Positions 18,380-27,243 of a stretch of DNA of 64,000 nucleotides are shown here, in pieces (position 1 is the stretch's first letter; every line of letters begins with the position of its first letter). The DNA lies in NCBI GenBank assembly GCA_039815825.1, contig JBCBYO010000006.1, forward strand, positions 46,867 to 110,866, in the 5' to 3' direction. Position numbers and translations under genes: made by a program. This stretch comes from JBCBDX01 sp039815825 (GTDB lineage: Bacteria > Pseudomonadota > Alphaproteobacteria > Rhizobiales > Rhizobiaceae). The notes below the pieces were generated by a model, which worked only from the letters and a program-made list of their open reading frames with translations, was not told the origin of the DNA and did no database searches.

Positions 18380-19048
18380 ATGCTGTCCCATGAACGCGTC
18401 TGGCAGGCGATTGATCGGCTCGCGCAAGCCCATGACCTGACCCCTTCGGGTTTGGCCCGAAAGGCTGGGCTTGATTCAACCACATTTAACAAGTCGAAAC
18501 GTGTTGCGGCCGATGGCCGGGCACGTTGGCCATCAACCGAGTCGATATCGAAGGTCATCGAAGCGACCGGCGTTTCAGTGCACGAGTTCATGGCGATGGT
18601 CGATGAGCCTACGTCATCGATACACAGTGGATTTGAAACGCTTGAAGGCGCACGAGGCGCATCTGGCGTTCCATTGTTGGGCATGGCGCAAGCCGGTGCT
18701 GGAGGCTTCTTTGATGATGCCGGATACCCCGCCGGTGAAGGCTGGGAACTGGTCCCTTTCCCGGGCCCTGAACCGGAAGGTGGCGTCTACGCGCTGGAAA
18801 TAACAGGAGACAGCATGCTCCCGCTCTATCGGGACGGTGATGTCATTATTGTTTCCCCAAGCGCATCCATCCGCCGTGGCGACCGGGTTGTCGTCAAGAC
18901 GCAAGATGGAGAGGTTATGGCCAAGATTTTGAAACGCCATACGGCTCAGTCCATTGATCTACAATCCATGAACGCCGAGCACCAGGATCGGCACTTGTCG
19001 CTAGCCGATGTGGCGTGGATGGCGCGCATTTTATGGGCCAGCCAATAA
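18380..19048 (+). CDS. XRE-family regulator with LexA-like S24 peptidase domain
   Basis: A 222-residue protein with an N-terminal helix-turn-helix (DLTPSGLARKAGLDSTTFNK near residues 20-40) and a C-terminal S24 domain. The expected catalytic Ser sits in GDSMLPLYRDGD near residue 145, and the Lys in GDRVVVKTQDGEVMAK near 180. A candidate Ala-Gly self-cleavage site lies in MAQAGAGG near 105. Such proteins are usually phage-type repressors or stress regulators cleaved after DNA damage. No phage genes surround it, so this is probably a chromosomal regulator conserved in the lineage. The Shine-Dalgarno is weak. Confidence 0.86.
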   Translation: MLSHERVWQAIDRLAQAHDLTPSGLARKAGLDSTTFNKSKRVAADGRARWPSTESISKVIEATGVSVHEFMAMVDEPTSSIHSGFETLEGARGASGVPLLGMAQAGAGGFFDDAGYPAGEGWELVPFPGPEPEGGVYALEITGDSMLPLYRDGDVIIVSPSASIRRGDRVVVKTQDGEVMAKILKRHTAQSIDLQSMNAEHQDRHLSLADVAWMARILWASQ

Positions 19049-19063
19049 TCTAGCGGGCGGCAG

Positions 19064-20725
19064 TTATTTAGCCAACTCACCGCTGATCGCTTTGTTGATC
19101 AACGCCCGCATTTCATCAACACCGTAAAGCGCGATGAATGAACCGAGCCTTGGACCGCGCTCTTGACCCAAAAGGGTTCGATAAAGTGCGTTAAACCAAT
19201 CACTCTTCACCGCCGGATTGCCATCCGGACCCTGCTTGTTGGGATCCAAATACCGGTCGTAGGACTTGGCAGCTGCCAGTACCGCATTTTGGATAGCGGC
19301 CGCATCTGTGCGATCGGCGTCGTTCAACTCAGAAAGTTTCACATCAAGATCGGCGAGCGCTGCCAGCTCGGTTTCATCCGGTTTTGCAAATGTCTTATTC
19401 GGCAAAACAAAATCTTCAAAATAGCGTAAAGCGTAACCGGCCAAAGCATCGATATGTGGATGGGTCTCCGCTGTGACCCCTGGCGCATACCGGGAGATAA
19501 AGCCCCAAAGCACGTCCTTGTTCTCTGCGTTGGATGCGCTGACCAGGTTAAGCAGCATTGCGTAGGACACCGGTAACGGCTCGGTCGGCGGATTACCATT
19601 ATGGATGTGCCAAGCCGGGTTGTTGAGCTGTCCGGCGGCATCCTGTTTCGGGAATGCGGCGCAATGGGCATAATACTCATCAACCGCTTTGGGGATGACG
19701 TCGAAATAGAGGCGCTTTGCCGTACGTGGCTTCTGGAACATGTAAAGCGCAAGGCTTTCGGTGGGCGCGTAAGCCAACCACTCATCGATCGTAAGCCCAT
19801 TTCCTTTGGACTTTGAAATCTTTTCTCCATTTTGATCGAGGAAGAGCTCGTAGACATAATGTTCCGGCGCTTTGCCGCCAAGCACCCGACAAATACGGTC
19901 ATAGATCGGCGCGTTGGCCTGATGGTCTTTGCCGAACATCTCGAAATCGACACCCAGCGCAGCAAAGCGCATACCGAAGTCTGGTTTCCACTGCAGCTTT
20001 ACATTGCCACCTGTAACAGGCAGCGTCGTCTCCGTGCCATCTTCGTCATCGAAGGTAACTTCAAACTTCGAAGCATCGACATTCTTCATGGGCACATAGA
20101 GAACCCGACCAGACTTGGGTGAAATCGGCAAGAATGGGCTGTAAGTCGCCTGCCGTTCCTCACCGAGTGTTGGCAGCATAACGGCCATAATGTCATCATA
20201 TTTTTCGCAGGCCAGCTTAAGCAGGTCGTCGAACCGGCCGGACGAATAAAAGTCTGTGGCGCTGGCAAACTCATAGTTGAACCCGAACGTATCCAAGAAC
20301 CGGCGCAACATGGCATTGTTGTGATGGCCGAAACTTTCCGCATCACCACCAAACGGGTTCGGCACTACGGTGAGCGGCATTTGAAGATAGGGTTCAAGCG
20401 CTGATCGGTCCGGCACGTTTTCCGGCACTTTTCGCATGCCGTCCATATCGTCAGAAAAACAGATGAGCTTTGTTGCCACTTCATTCTTAGTCAGCACATG
20501 GAAAGCTTGGCGAACCATGGTGGTGCGCGCCACCTCGCCGAAAGTTCCGATGTGGGGCAAACCCGATGGGCCATAGCCGGTTTCAAAAACGACCACCTCA
20601 GGAAAACCGTCTTTCTCATAACGTTTGACGATCTTGCGCGCCTCTTCAAAAGGCCAGGCTTTTGATTTTTGTGCCGCCTCAACAAATTCATTATCGATAG
20701 GCGGCGTAGCAAACGCATTCGTCAT
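19064..20725 (-). CDS. lysK: Lysyl-tRNA synthetase, class I
   Basis: A 553-residue class I synthetase that charges tRNA-Lys. The HIGH-type motif is HIGT at residues 58-61 (GPSGLPHIGTFGEV) and the KMSKS-type motif is KISKSKGN near residue 300. Class I LysRS replaces the usual class II enzyme in most alphaproteobacteria. The ATG at 20725 (MTNAFATPP) is preferred over one at 20779. It converges on the S24 regulator, and the intergenic gap there is short (15 bases). Confidence 0.95.
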   Translation of the reverse strand: MTNAFATPPIDNEFVEAAQKSKAWPFEEARKIVKRYEKDGFPEVVVFETGYGPSGLPHIGTFGEVARTTMVRQAFHVLTKNEVATKLICFSDDMDGMRKVPENVPDRSALEPYLQMPLTVVPNPFGGDAESFGHHNNAMLRRFLDTFGFNYEFASATDFYSSGRFDDLLKLACEKYDDIMAVMLPTLGEERQATYSPFLPISPKSGRVLYVPMKNVDASKFEVTFDDEDGTETTLPVTGGNVKLQWKPDFGMRFAALGVDFEMFGKDHQANAPIYDRICRVLGGKAPEHYVYELFLDQNGEKISKSKGNGLTIDEWLAYAPTESLALYMFQKPRTAKRLYFDVIPKAVDEYYAHCAAFPKQDAAGQLNNPAWHIHNGNPPTEPLPVSYAMLLNLVSASNAENKDVLWGFISRYAPGVTAETHPHIDALAGYALRYFEDFVLPNKTFAKPDETELAALADLDVKLSELNDADRTDAAAIQNAVLAAAKSYDRYLDPNKQGPDGNPAVKSDWFNALYRTLLGQERGPRLGSFIALYGVDEMRALINKAISGELAK

Positions 20726-20859
20726 TTTTTCGATCCAATGTCTGGGAATTGTCGCGCGTGGTAGCGCAAGCGGCGGCAATTTGAAAGTGCTTAGCGCCGG
20801 TTAGCGCTTGCACTTGCGCCATTGCCTTCATATGTGCCGGAAAGACAAGGAGTGAAACG

Positions 20860-21282
20860 ATGAACGAGCTCAACGAGGCAAGCGCGCTTGTATATCTGAT
20901 GGTCACAATGGCAGCCGCTGACGGCCAGCTTGGTGAGGATGAGTTGGCTAGCGTCGCCACGATTTGTGACACACTTCCGGTGTTCGAAGGTTTGACCCGC
21001 GACCAGCTCATCGAACATGCAAATGCTTGTGGAGTGTTGCTGGAAGATGAGGACGGCATCGATCGCATTCTTTCCATCGTCCATGAAGTCCTGCCAGAGA
21101 GGCTTTATGAAACAGCCTATGCAGTTGCAGTCGAAGTTGCCGCTGCTGATCTGCAAGCGCGTCAGGAAGAGCTTCGTCTGCTTGAGATGCTCCGTGATAA
21201 GCTCGATCTCGACAAGCTGGACGTGGCTGCCATCGAGCATTCCGCCAAAGTTCGATACCGGCTTGGTTCTGCGCCGAATTGA
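20860..21282 (+). CDS. TerB-family (tellurite resistance/DUF533-like) helical protein
   Basis: A 140-residue all-helical acidic protein. The repeated acidic motifs AAADGQLGEDEL near residue 20 and VAAADLQARQEELRLLEML near 100 match the TerB/DUF533 fold, in which conserved acidic residues bind metal. The cellular role of chromosomal TerB proteins is not settled, and no other ter genes are present. AAGGAG precedes the ATG. It is divergent from lysK. Confidence 0.82.
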   Translation: MNELNEASALVYLMVTMAAADGQLGEDELASVATICDTLPVFEGLTRDQLIEHANACGVLLEDEDGIDRILSIVHEVLPERLYETAYAVAVEVAAADLQARQEELRLLEMLRDKLDLDKLDVAAIEHSAKVRYRLGSAPN

Positions 21283-21356
21283 CGCTCGGTGCATTCACTA
21301 GCTTGTGACTTGAGTGTCACTGGGCAAAATTCCATGTGGTGATCAGGAGATTTCCC

Positions 21357-22157
21357 GTGGAAAACGAACCGACTATCAGGCTTGCTGCCTTTATCTCAAT
21401 CTTCGCCTTGATGGCAGCCTATGAGCTATGGTCGCCGCGCTTGGAGCGTGCGGAAATGCAAGGCGCGCTGAAGTCAAAGCGCTGGTTTACCAACCTGTCT
21501 ATGGTGGTCATTTCTTCCATTTGCCTGCGCATTATTTTCCCCGCAGCAGCCGTAGGCACCGCGCTTTATGCGGAAAGCCAAGGCTGGGGCCTTTTCAACT
21601 TGTTTGAAATTTCGCCTGTCATTGCCGGCGTTGCCGCCTTTATCATATTGGATTTCGCTGTTTGGCTTGAGCATGTCGTGAGCCATAAATGGCCCATACT
21701 CTGGCGTATCCATCGCATGCACCATGCTGACCAAGGCTTTGATCTGACGACAGCACTGAGATTTCATCCGCTCGAAATCGTGCTTTCAATGCTTTGGAAG
21801 GCGGCAATTATCATTGCTTTGGGCGCCCCGGCCTTTGCCGTACTGGTGTTTGAAATCGTTCTTAACGGCATGGCCATGTTCAACCATGCGAACGCGAAAA
21901 TTCCCCGCCCCATAGACCGCGTTTTGCGCTGGTTCATCGTTACACCAGACATGCACCGCGTGCACCACTCCGCGGTCCATACCGAGACCGACAGCAATTA
22001 TGGGTTTAACTTTTCATTCTGGGACCGACTTTTCGCCACCTATGTTGATCAGCCGGCTGCCGGTCACGAGAAGATGACTATCGGGCTGGACAATTATCGG
22101 GGGTCGAAAACATCCAACTTGCTCTGGACTTTGGCGCTGCCGTTTCGATCAAAGTAG
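21357..22157 (+). CDS. Sterol desaturase / fatty acid hydroxylase family membrane protein
   Basis: A 266-residue membrane protein with about four spans and the di-iron histidine clusters of the family: HVVSHKW near residue 105, RIHRMHHAD near 117, and HRVHHSAVH near 202, followed by NYGFNFSFWDRLF. These enzymes use two iron atoms and O2 to hydroxylate lipids. The substrate here is unknown (hopanoids, fatty acids or ornithine lipids are possible). The GTG at 21357 has AGGAG seven bases upstream; a GTG at 21336 is less likely. Confidence 0.88.
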   Translation: MENEPTIRLAAFISIFALMAAYELWSPRLERAEMQGALKSKRWFTNLSMVVISSICLRIIFPAAAVGTALYAESQGWGLFNLFEISPVIAGVAAFIILDFAVWLEHVVSHKWPILWRIHRMHHADQGFDLTTALRFHPLEIVLSMLWKAAIIIALGAPAFAVLVFEIVLNGMAMFNHANAKIPRPIDRVLRWFIVTPDMHRVHHSAVHTETDSNYGFNFSFWDRLFATYVDQPAAGHEKMTIGLDNYRGSKTSNLLWTLALPFRSK

Positions 22158-22160
22158 TGA

Positions 22161-23027
22161 TTAGTTTTTCTGGTACGGATTGATCGGGAAGTAGCGGACA
22201 AAAAGCGCCTCGATTGAACCGTCAGCCTCCAACTCCTTAAGTGCAGCATCAATGGCCTCGCGCAGAACTTCGTCATCCAGACGAAGGGCAATCACCATCC
22301 CCCGACCGAAATAGCGATCATCCAAAATCGGTTCTGCGGTGAACTGGCAGCAATCCTGTGATGCGTTGGATGCTAGCCAGAAGCTAAATGATATGCCGTC
22401 CCCAAATAGGTAATCCACTTCACCGCTGCTCAGCGCGTTATAAAGCGGAGCCGTGTCGGGAAAACGCACCAGATTGGCATCAGGAAAATGAGTGGCCACG
22501 TAGGCTGCATGGGCACTACCCTCAAGTACACCCACGCGAATGGGGGAACCGACAAAATCGGCGAGGCCCGCTGAACCTTGTGGGCCGACAACCGAACCCT
22601 GACGCACCATAAAGCGCGCGGGAAACCGAAAATATGGTTGGCTTAGCTCAAAACGTGCCCGGAAGGATGGGGTAATATCGTAACCTGCGATCACCGCTTC
22701 GGCGCGACGAGCTTCCAATGCTGGCTCCAACTCCTCCCAAGGCACCGCCTGAATCTCACACTTGGCTTCGATATCAAGTCTTTCACAAATCGCTCTGGCG
22801 AGCTCGACATTAAATCCGGTTGGCTTTTTGTTTTCGTCGGCAAAGTTGAAAGGCGGATAGTCAAGCGTCGTCACAAAGCGCAGACGCGCCAATCCATCCA
22901 ATGGGACAGTGCTGGTTACCAGTCCTGGATCGATGTGTTTTGGTACCGTTTCCATCGCAGTTGCTGGTACAACCAAAATGGATGCCACCAGCCATGCGCA
23001 CCCAAATCCCAAAAGCCTGTTCAACAT
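22161..23027 (-). CDS. Orphan ABC-type amino-acid substrate-binding protein (family 3)
   Basis: A 288-residue secreted protein. The signal peptide is MLNRLLGFGCAWLVASILVV then PATA, and the mature part has the family-3 layout: LRFVTTLDYPPFNFADENKK near residue 50, GFNVELARAICERL near 73, AVIAGYDITPSFRARFELSQ near 115. It should bind a polar amino acid or related compound. No permease or ATPase gene is adjacent, so it may share a transporter or act as a sensor. The ATG at 23027 has GGGGAGG upstream. Only 27 bases separate it from the divergent glycosyltransferase ATG, so promoters must overlap coding sequence. Confidence 0.87.
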   Translation of the reverse strand: MLNRLLGFGCAWLVASILVVPATAMETVPKHIDPGLVTSTVPLDGLARLRFVTTLDYPPFNFADENKKPTGFNVELARAICERLDIEAKCEIQAVPWEELEPALEARRAEAVIAGYDITPSFRARFELSQPYFRFPARFMVRQGSVVGPQGSAGLADFVGSPIRVGVLEGSAHAAYVATHFPDANLVRFPDTAPLYNALSSGEVDYLFGDGISFSFWLASNASQDCCQFTAEPILDDRYFGRGMVIALRLDDEVLREAIDAALKELEADGSIEALFVRYFPINPYQKN

Positions 23028-23054
23028 GAAGCTGCGCCTCCCCAATATTAGGCG

Positions 23055-24977
23055 ATGCACCGAAATGAGCCTCCGTGGTACCCAAGAGCTGCTGTTAGGG
23101 CAAGGCAGCAAACAGGGGCGGATATTTTGGTTGAACTGACACCTGTCGGCGCAAAAGGGGCACTATTGCGTCGTGTTGGGACTGAGAATACGCAAACGTT
23201 TCACGATGTTTGTATCGAATTTCTGCGTGAACAGGGTTTTTCCAGTCGGCGGCTTCATGCGGCCACTGAACAAGCCTCGAGGCGCGGAACGGATCCGGCC
23301 ACTGAACTGCTGGCCACGGGAGTTCTGTCCGGTGATCGGTATTATCGGGGTTTGGCAAAAGCGTTTGGCGTGCGCTTCTGCCAGGATCACGACGTCACCG
23401 TTATTGTGGACAGTACGACACCCAATATGCGGGCTTATCAAACATTTGCTCGCCTTACCGACAATTCCCTGGTCGTGCTTGTTGCGCCGCGAACCCGCGA
23501 CATCGGGCGCTTGGCCACACTGATCCAACATCCGGGTTTAAAAAGACGTATCGCGATTTGTAGTCCAAACACGATGCGTCATTTGTTGGTAAAGCAGTAC
23601 CAAGACGTTTTGGTCGACAAAGTGTGCAAGGAATTACGAAGCAACAATGGTGAGTATTCATCGCATGGAGGGCCTGCATTCGCGCACGGCGTGACACTTT
23701 CCGTGATGGCCCTGTTTCTTATCGGAAGTCTGGTCGCGGCACCGTCTTTTTCGGCGTCCCTTCTGCATGTTTTCGTCGCGCTGTTCTTCTTTGCTTGTGT
23801 TGCTATCAGGGCGGCGGCGGCGATTAGCTATGTGGACGCACCTTTTGCCAAGATCGAGCCAATAGACCTGCCAAATATGCCGATTTACACGGTTTTGATT
23901 GCGCTACGCGACGAAGCGCAGATTGTGCCATCCCTCATGCAAAATTTGCGCGCGCTTCATTGGCCGACCAGTAAGCTGCAAATTATTTTTGCCTGCGAAG
24001 TCGATGATTTGCCAACGATTGCAGCGATTGAAAAGGAAACGGCTGAGCCGCATGTCGAGCTCGTCATCGTTCCATTTCAAAGCCCACTCACCAAGCCAAA
24101 GGCGCTCACTTACGCGCTAAATTTCGTCAAAGGTGAAATCCTTACGATTTATGATGCGGAGGACGAGCCGCACCCTTTGCAATTAATTGAAGCCTACCAA
24201 AAGTTCCTACAAAGTGATCCGTCCGTCGTTTGCCTGCAAGCCCCATTGGTCACGACCAATCCCAACCGCTCATGCATCAGCGCGCTGTTTCATTTTGAGT
24301 ATGCCGGCCTTTTCAGGGCTCTGATGCCTTGGCTTGATCGCGCCGGAGCACCGCTGCTTTTGGGGGGAACATCGAACCACTTTAGAACCGCAGCGGTGCG
24401 TGCCGTCGGTGGATGGGACCCCTATAATGTAACTGAAGACGCTGATATCGGCCTTCGCCTGTGGCGCAAAGGTTACCGTACGGGGATGATCACCCGGCCA
24501 ACATTGGAGCCCGCACCGCACATGGCCGGGGTTTGGCTGAGGCAACGCACACGATGGTTCAAAGGTTGGCTTCAGACCACTTTTGTCCACACAAGGCACC
24601 CTGCCCGACTGCTCTCAGAGCTCGGCGTCAAGGCGACTTCTATCACCATACTCTTGCTCGTAGGCACGGTCGCCTCTGCTATCGCTCACCCGTTCCTGCT
24701 TACTTCGGCAGTTATTTCGTTGGCACGCCTTTTGGGCAGCGAAACCCCATCGCTGAGTGCCAAAATTATTGCGTGGATTGATTGGTCGACGATCATCATG
24801 AGTTACTCAGCTTTTGCGGCTTTATGCTGGGCCGGCACTCTTCCGGCACAGCGCCGAAAGATTGGATGGCGCATTCTACTCATCCCGATCTATTGGGTAG
24901 GCTTTTCGATCGCTGCGTGGCGTGCTGTCTTTCAGCTCTTCAAGGATCCGTTTCTTTGGGAAAAAACACCACACTAA
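23055..24977 (+). CDS. Family 2 glycosyltransferase with an N-terminal GspE-like (T2SSE_N/MshEN-type) domain
   Basis: A 640-residue membrane glycosyltransferase. Residues about 45-150 resemble the N-terminal domain of type II secretion ATPases (LLATGVLSGDRYYRGLAKAF), a fold that can bind cyclic di-GMP. Two membrane spans follow near 215-260. The GT2 core contains the DxD-like IYDAEDEPHP near residue 366, TEDADIGLRLW near 461 and the QRTRWFKGW motif near 497, which together mark a processive polysaccharide synthase like cellulose synthase relatives. The C-terminus has three or four spans. The polysaccharide made is unknown. The ATG at 23055 is used; a TTG at 23127 with AGGGG upstream is a credible alternative. 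Confidence 0.87.
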   Translation: MHRNEPPWYPRAAVRARQQTGADILVELTPVGAKGALLRRVGTENTQTFHDVCIEFLREQGFSSRRLHAATEQASRRGTDPATELLATGVLSGDRYYRGLAKAFGVRFCQDHDVTVIVDSTTPNMRAYQTFARLTDNSLVVLVAPRTRDIGRLATLIQHPGLKRRIAICSPNTMRHLLVKQYQDVLVDKVCKELRSNNGEYSSHGGPAFAHGVTLSVMALFLIGSLVAAPSFSASLLHVFVALFFFACVAIRAAAAISYVDAPFAKIEPIDLPNMPIYTVLIALRDEAQIVPSLMQNLRALHWPTSKLQIIFACEVDDLPTIAAIEKETAEPHVELVIVPFQSPLTKPKALTYALNFVKGEILTIYDAEDEPHPLQLIEAYQKFLQSDPSVVCLQAPLVTTNPNRSCISALFHFEYAGLFRALMPWLDRAGAPLLLGGTSNHFRTAAVRAVGGWDPYNVTEDADIGLRLWRKGYRTGMITRPTLEPAPHMAGVWLRQRTRWFKGWLQTTFVHTRHPARLLSELGVKATSITILLLVGTVASAIAHPFLLTSAVISLARLLGSETPSLSAKIIAWIDWSTIIMSYSAFAALCWAGTLPAQRRKIGWRILLIPIYWVGFSIAAWRAVFQLFKDPFLWEKTPH

Positions 24978-25065
24978 CCGTTGCTGCCTCTCAACAGCGA
25001 TTGGCGTGCGGCCTGTTGTCTCCTATATCCCGGCGAGCACATCTTCCACTTTGACGGGAAACACC

Positions 25066-25851
25066 ATGGGCCGACTGAAGGCACTCGTTGAAAGCGCACG
25101 ATTTGAAAAGATCGTGATTGCGATCATTATCATCAATGCCATCACTCTGGGCTTAGAAACTGTCCCAGCGGTGATGGACCGTGCGGGACCCTTCCTTCTA
25201 GCACTCGATTCCACGATCCTCGCTTTCTTCGTCGTGGAGCTGGTGGCAAAAATGGTTGTCTACCGCACGCGGTTTTTTCATTCACCTTGGCGGGCCTTTG
25301 ACTTTGTCATCGTCGCTGTAGCGCTCGTGCCCTCTTCTGGGGCATTTTCTGTCTTGCGTGCGCTCCGCATTTTGCGCGTCTTGCGCCTGATCTCATCGCT
25401 CCCATCGCTACGCCGCGTGGTCGGCGGGTTGCTGAACGCGCTCCCGGGCATGGGATCGATCGTGATGCTGCTTGCGTTGGTCTTTTATGTCTTCTCAGTT
25501 ATGGCCACCAAACTGTTTGGCGAGGCATTTCCAGAATGGTTCGGCTCGATCCCTGCGTCGGCCTATTCCCTTTTCCAGATCATGACATTGGAAAGCTGGT
25601 CTATGGGCATTGTACGGCCAGTTATGGAAGCGTTTCCATGGGCGTGGGCATTCTTTATCCCGTTCATCGCATCAACCACCTTCACCGTTTTGAACCTGTT
25701 TATTGGTGTGGTGGTGTCGGCGATGCAGGCCGAACATGACAGCCAGGCAGCAGACGAGCGGGAAAGTCTGCACAATGACAATGAGATGATCTTGGCTGAG
25801 CTGAGAGCGCTGCGGGCGGAGCTTAAGGAAATGAAAGAAAGTCGACAGTAG
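25066..25851 (+). CDS. Voltage-gated sodium channel, bacterial Nav type
   Basis: A 261-residue six-span ion channel. S4 carries Arg98, 101, 104 and 107 at every third position (LRALRILRVLRL), the voltage sensor. The pore loop reads FQIMTLESWSMGIVRP with the selectivity filter TLESWS at residues 174-179, identical to NavAb/NavMs-type homotetrameric sodium channels. S6 (TTFTVLNLFIGVVVSAM) is followed by a C-terminal coiled coil (AELRALRAELKEMK) that holds the tetramer. Such channels are found in marine and alkaliphilic bacteria, where they may drive motility or pH homeostasis. The ATG at 25066 gives the usual N-terminus; the upstream in-frame ATG at 24922 overlaps the glycosyltransferase and is rejected. 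Confidence 0.95.
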   Translation: MGRLKALVESARFEKIVIAIIIINAITLGLETVPAVMDRAGPFLLALDSTILAFFVVELVAKMVVYRTRFFHSPWRAFDFVIVAVALVPSSGAFSVLRALRILRVLRLISSLPSLRRVVGGLLNALPGMGSIVMLLALVFYVFSVMATKLFGEAFPEWFGSIPASAYSLFQIMTLESWSMGIVRPVMEAFPWAWAFFIPFIASTTFTVLNLFIGVVVSAMQAEHDSQAADERESLHNDNEMILAELRALRAELKEMKESRQ

Positions 25852-25951
25852 CCCGAGACCCTATCTATCTTCCTACAATCGATAGCCGCCAGAGACTGTT
25901 AGTATCTGGCAGCGACTTGCGGTTGGTTCAAACGCAGGTGCGGGCGCAAAC

Positions 25952-27055
25952 TCAACCAGCCTTGAAATGCTTGGATAGCTTCAAGCCTTGGGCTTGGTAG
26001 TTTGATTTCAAGTCTACGCCGTAAAGCGCTGAGGGGCGTTGCAGCATGCGTTCATAAACCAGGCGGCCAACAATCTGGCCGTGCTCCAACACGAAAGGCA
26101 CTTCGTGCGAACGCACTTCAAGCACTGCGCGCGAACCTGTCCCGCCAGCGGCTGAATGGCCAAAGCCGGGATCGAAAAAGCCGGCATAGTGAACACGAAA
26201 TTCACCGACAAGTGGGTCAAAAGGTGTCATTTCAGCCGCGTAGTCTGGCGGTACATGCACCGCTTCCCGCGAGACCAAAATATAAAACTCGTCTGGATCA
26301 AGGATCAGTTCTTGCTTGCCGCGCGAATAGATTGGCTCCCAGAAGTCAAGCACCTCATGCGCGCCAGGCTTGTCCACGTCGACGACAGCTGTATGGTGTT
26401 TTCCGCGATAGCCGATCAGATTGTTGTCAAAGCCTGACAAGTCCACAGACAGTGCAATGCCGGCGTGCGTAATGTTCACCTGATCATCGGCCACCAGCGT
26501 TTCGCTTTCGTGTAGCCGCGTCAGTTGGCCAGCATCCAAAAGGGCTTGTCCGGTGCGGAAGCGAATTTGTGACAGGCGCGAACCGGTGCGCACCACAATC
26601 GGAAACGTGCGAGGTGAGACCTCCAGATAAAGCGGCCCACCGTAGCCAGCTGGCACCTTATCAAACTCCACCGCCTGATCGGTCAGCACCCGAGTGAAGA
26701 TATCAAGGCGCCCAGTGGAGCTTTTCGGATTGGCGGAAGCCGATATGGTCTCCGGCAGGTCAAGAGCCTCTAACAGAGGGACGATATAAACACAGCCCGT
26801 CTCAAGCACGGCGCCATCGGCCAAATCGATTTCGTGCAGTTTCAACTGATTGAGCTTTTCAGCAACGGTGTGCCCGGTACCGGGCATGAATGCTGCGCGC
26901 ACGCGGTACGCTATATTACCCAAACGCAGATCCAGACTGGCTGGCTGGATTTGACCTTCCGCGAAGTCGACCGGTGTTTTCAAGAAACCATCGGCGTTTA
27001 GCTCACGGATCATCGCATCGGTTAGAATGCCATTATTATGTGGTTCCATAGCCAT
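25952..27055 (-). CDS. dcd: 2'-deoxycytidine 5'-triphosphate deaminase, double-length type
   Basis: A 367-residue protein, about twice the usual 190-residue Dcd, with two dUTPase-fold halves. The active-site-like segments are SASANPKSSTGRLDIFTRVL near residue 110 and a second region near 295 (HSAAGGTGSRAVLEVRSHEV). It converts dCTP to dUTP for thymidylate synthesis. This long form is characteristic of alphaproteobacteria. An ATG two codons downstream (27049) is an alternative start. It is divergent from metZ and shares the intergenic region with the SAM-II riboswitch. Confidence 0.92.
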   Translation of the reverse strand: MAMEPHNNGILTDAMIRELNADGFLKTPVDFAEGQIQPASLDLRLGNIAYRVRAAFMPGTGHTVAEKLNQLKLHEIDLADGAVLETGCVYIVPLLEALDLPETISASANPKSSTGRLDIFTRVLTDQAVEFDKVPAGYGGPLYLEVSPRTFPIVVRTGSRLSQIRFRTGQALLDAGQLTRLHESETLVADDQVNITHAGIALSVDLSGFDNNLIGYRGKHHTAVVDVDKPGAHEVLDFWEPIYSRGKQELILDPDEFYILVSREAVHVPPDYAAEMTPFDPLVGEFRVHYAGFFDPGFGHSAAGGTGSRAVLEVRSHEVPFVLEHGQIVGRLVYERMLQRPSALYGVDLKSNYQAQGLKLSKHFKAG

Positions 27056-27113
27056 TTCTTGAACACGCCAAGCAATTGACGCAACCGGCGTCCGGCGTTA
27101 TGGACAGCTTTAA

Positions 27114-27166
27114 CGTGGTGATTTGGCCGGTCGGCTTGCAGCCACGAAAAACAACTCGCTAAAAGG
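27114..27166 (+). promoter_or_regulatory. SAM-II riboswitch upstream of metZ
   Basis: The conserved blocks of the SAM-II aptamer occur in order: P1 strand CGTGG (27114-27118), TGATTT (27119-27124), a GCCG/CGGC stem (27126-27135), CTTGCA (27135-27140), the P1 partner CCACG (27142-27146) and GCTAAAAGG (27158-27166), which forms the pseudoknot. S-adenosylmethionine binding would lower metZ expression. An intrinsic terminator between the aptamer and the start codon points to transcriptional control. Confidence 0.92.
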
Positions 27167-27196
27167 CCGCGCGTGAAAGGTATAATATACCTGTCG

Positions 27197-27229
27197 ACCG
27201 GTTTTGCAGCGATGCGGGGCCGGTTTTTT
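27197..27229 (+). terminator. SAM-II-controlled attenuator just before metZ
   Basis: Arms 27197-27207 (ACCGGTTTTGC) and 27214-27224 (GCGGGGCCGGT) form an 11-base stem in RNA if four consecutive U-G pairs are counted, with the loop AGCGAU, followed by six T (27224-27229). The metZ Shine-Dalgarno starts four bases later. A separate perfect palindrome GGTATAATATACC (27179-27191) lies between aptamer and terminator and may form the alternative structure. Confidence 0.82.
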
Positions 27230-27243
27230 GTTGAGGTGAAGGC

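Noticed and set aside
18380..19048. Possible prophage marked by a LexA-like XRE-S24 regulator
   Set aside because: No integrase, structural or lysis genes nearby; neighbours are housekeeping genes, so a chromosomal regulator is more likely.
20860..21282. Tellurite resistance operon
   Set aside because: Only a single TerB-fold gene is present; no terC, terD or terZ genes adjoin it.
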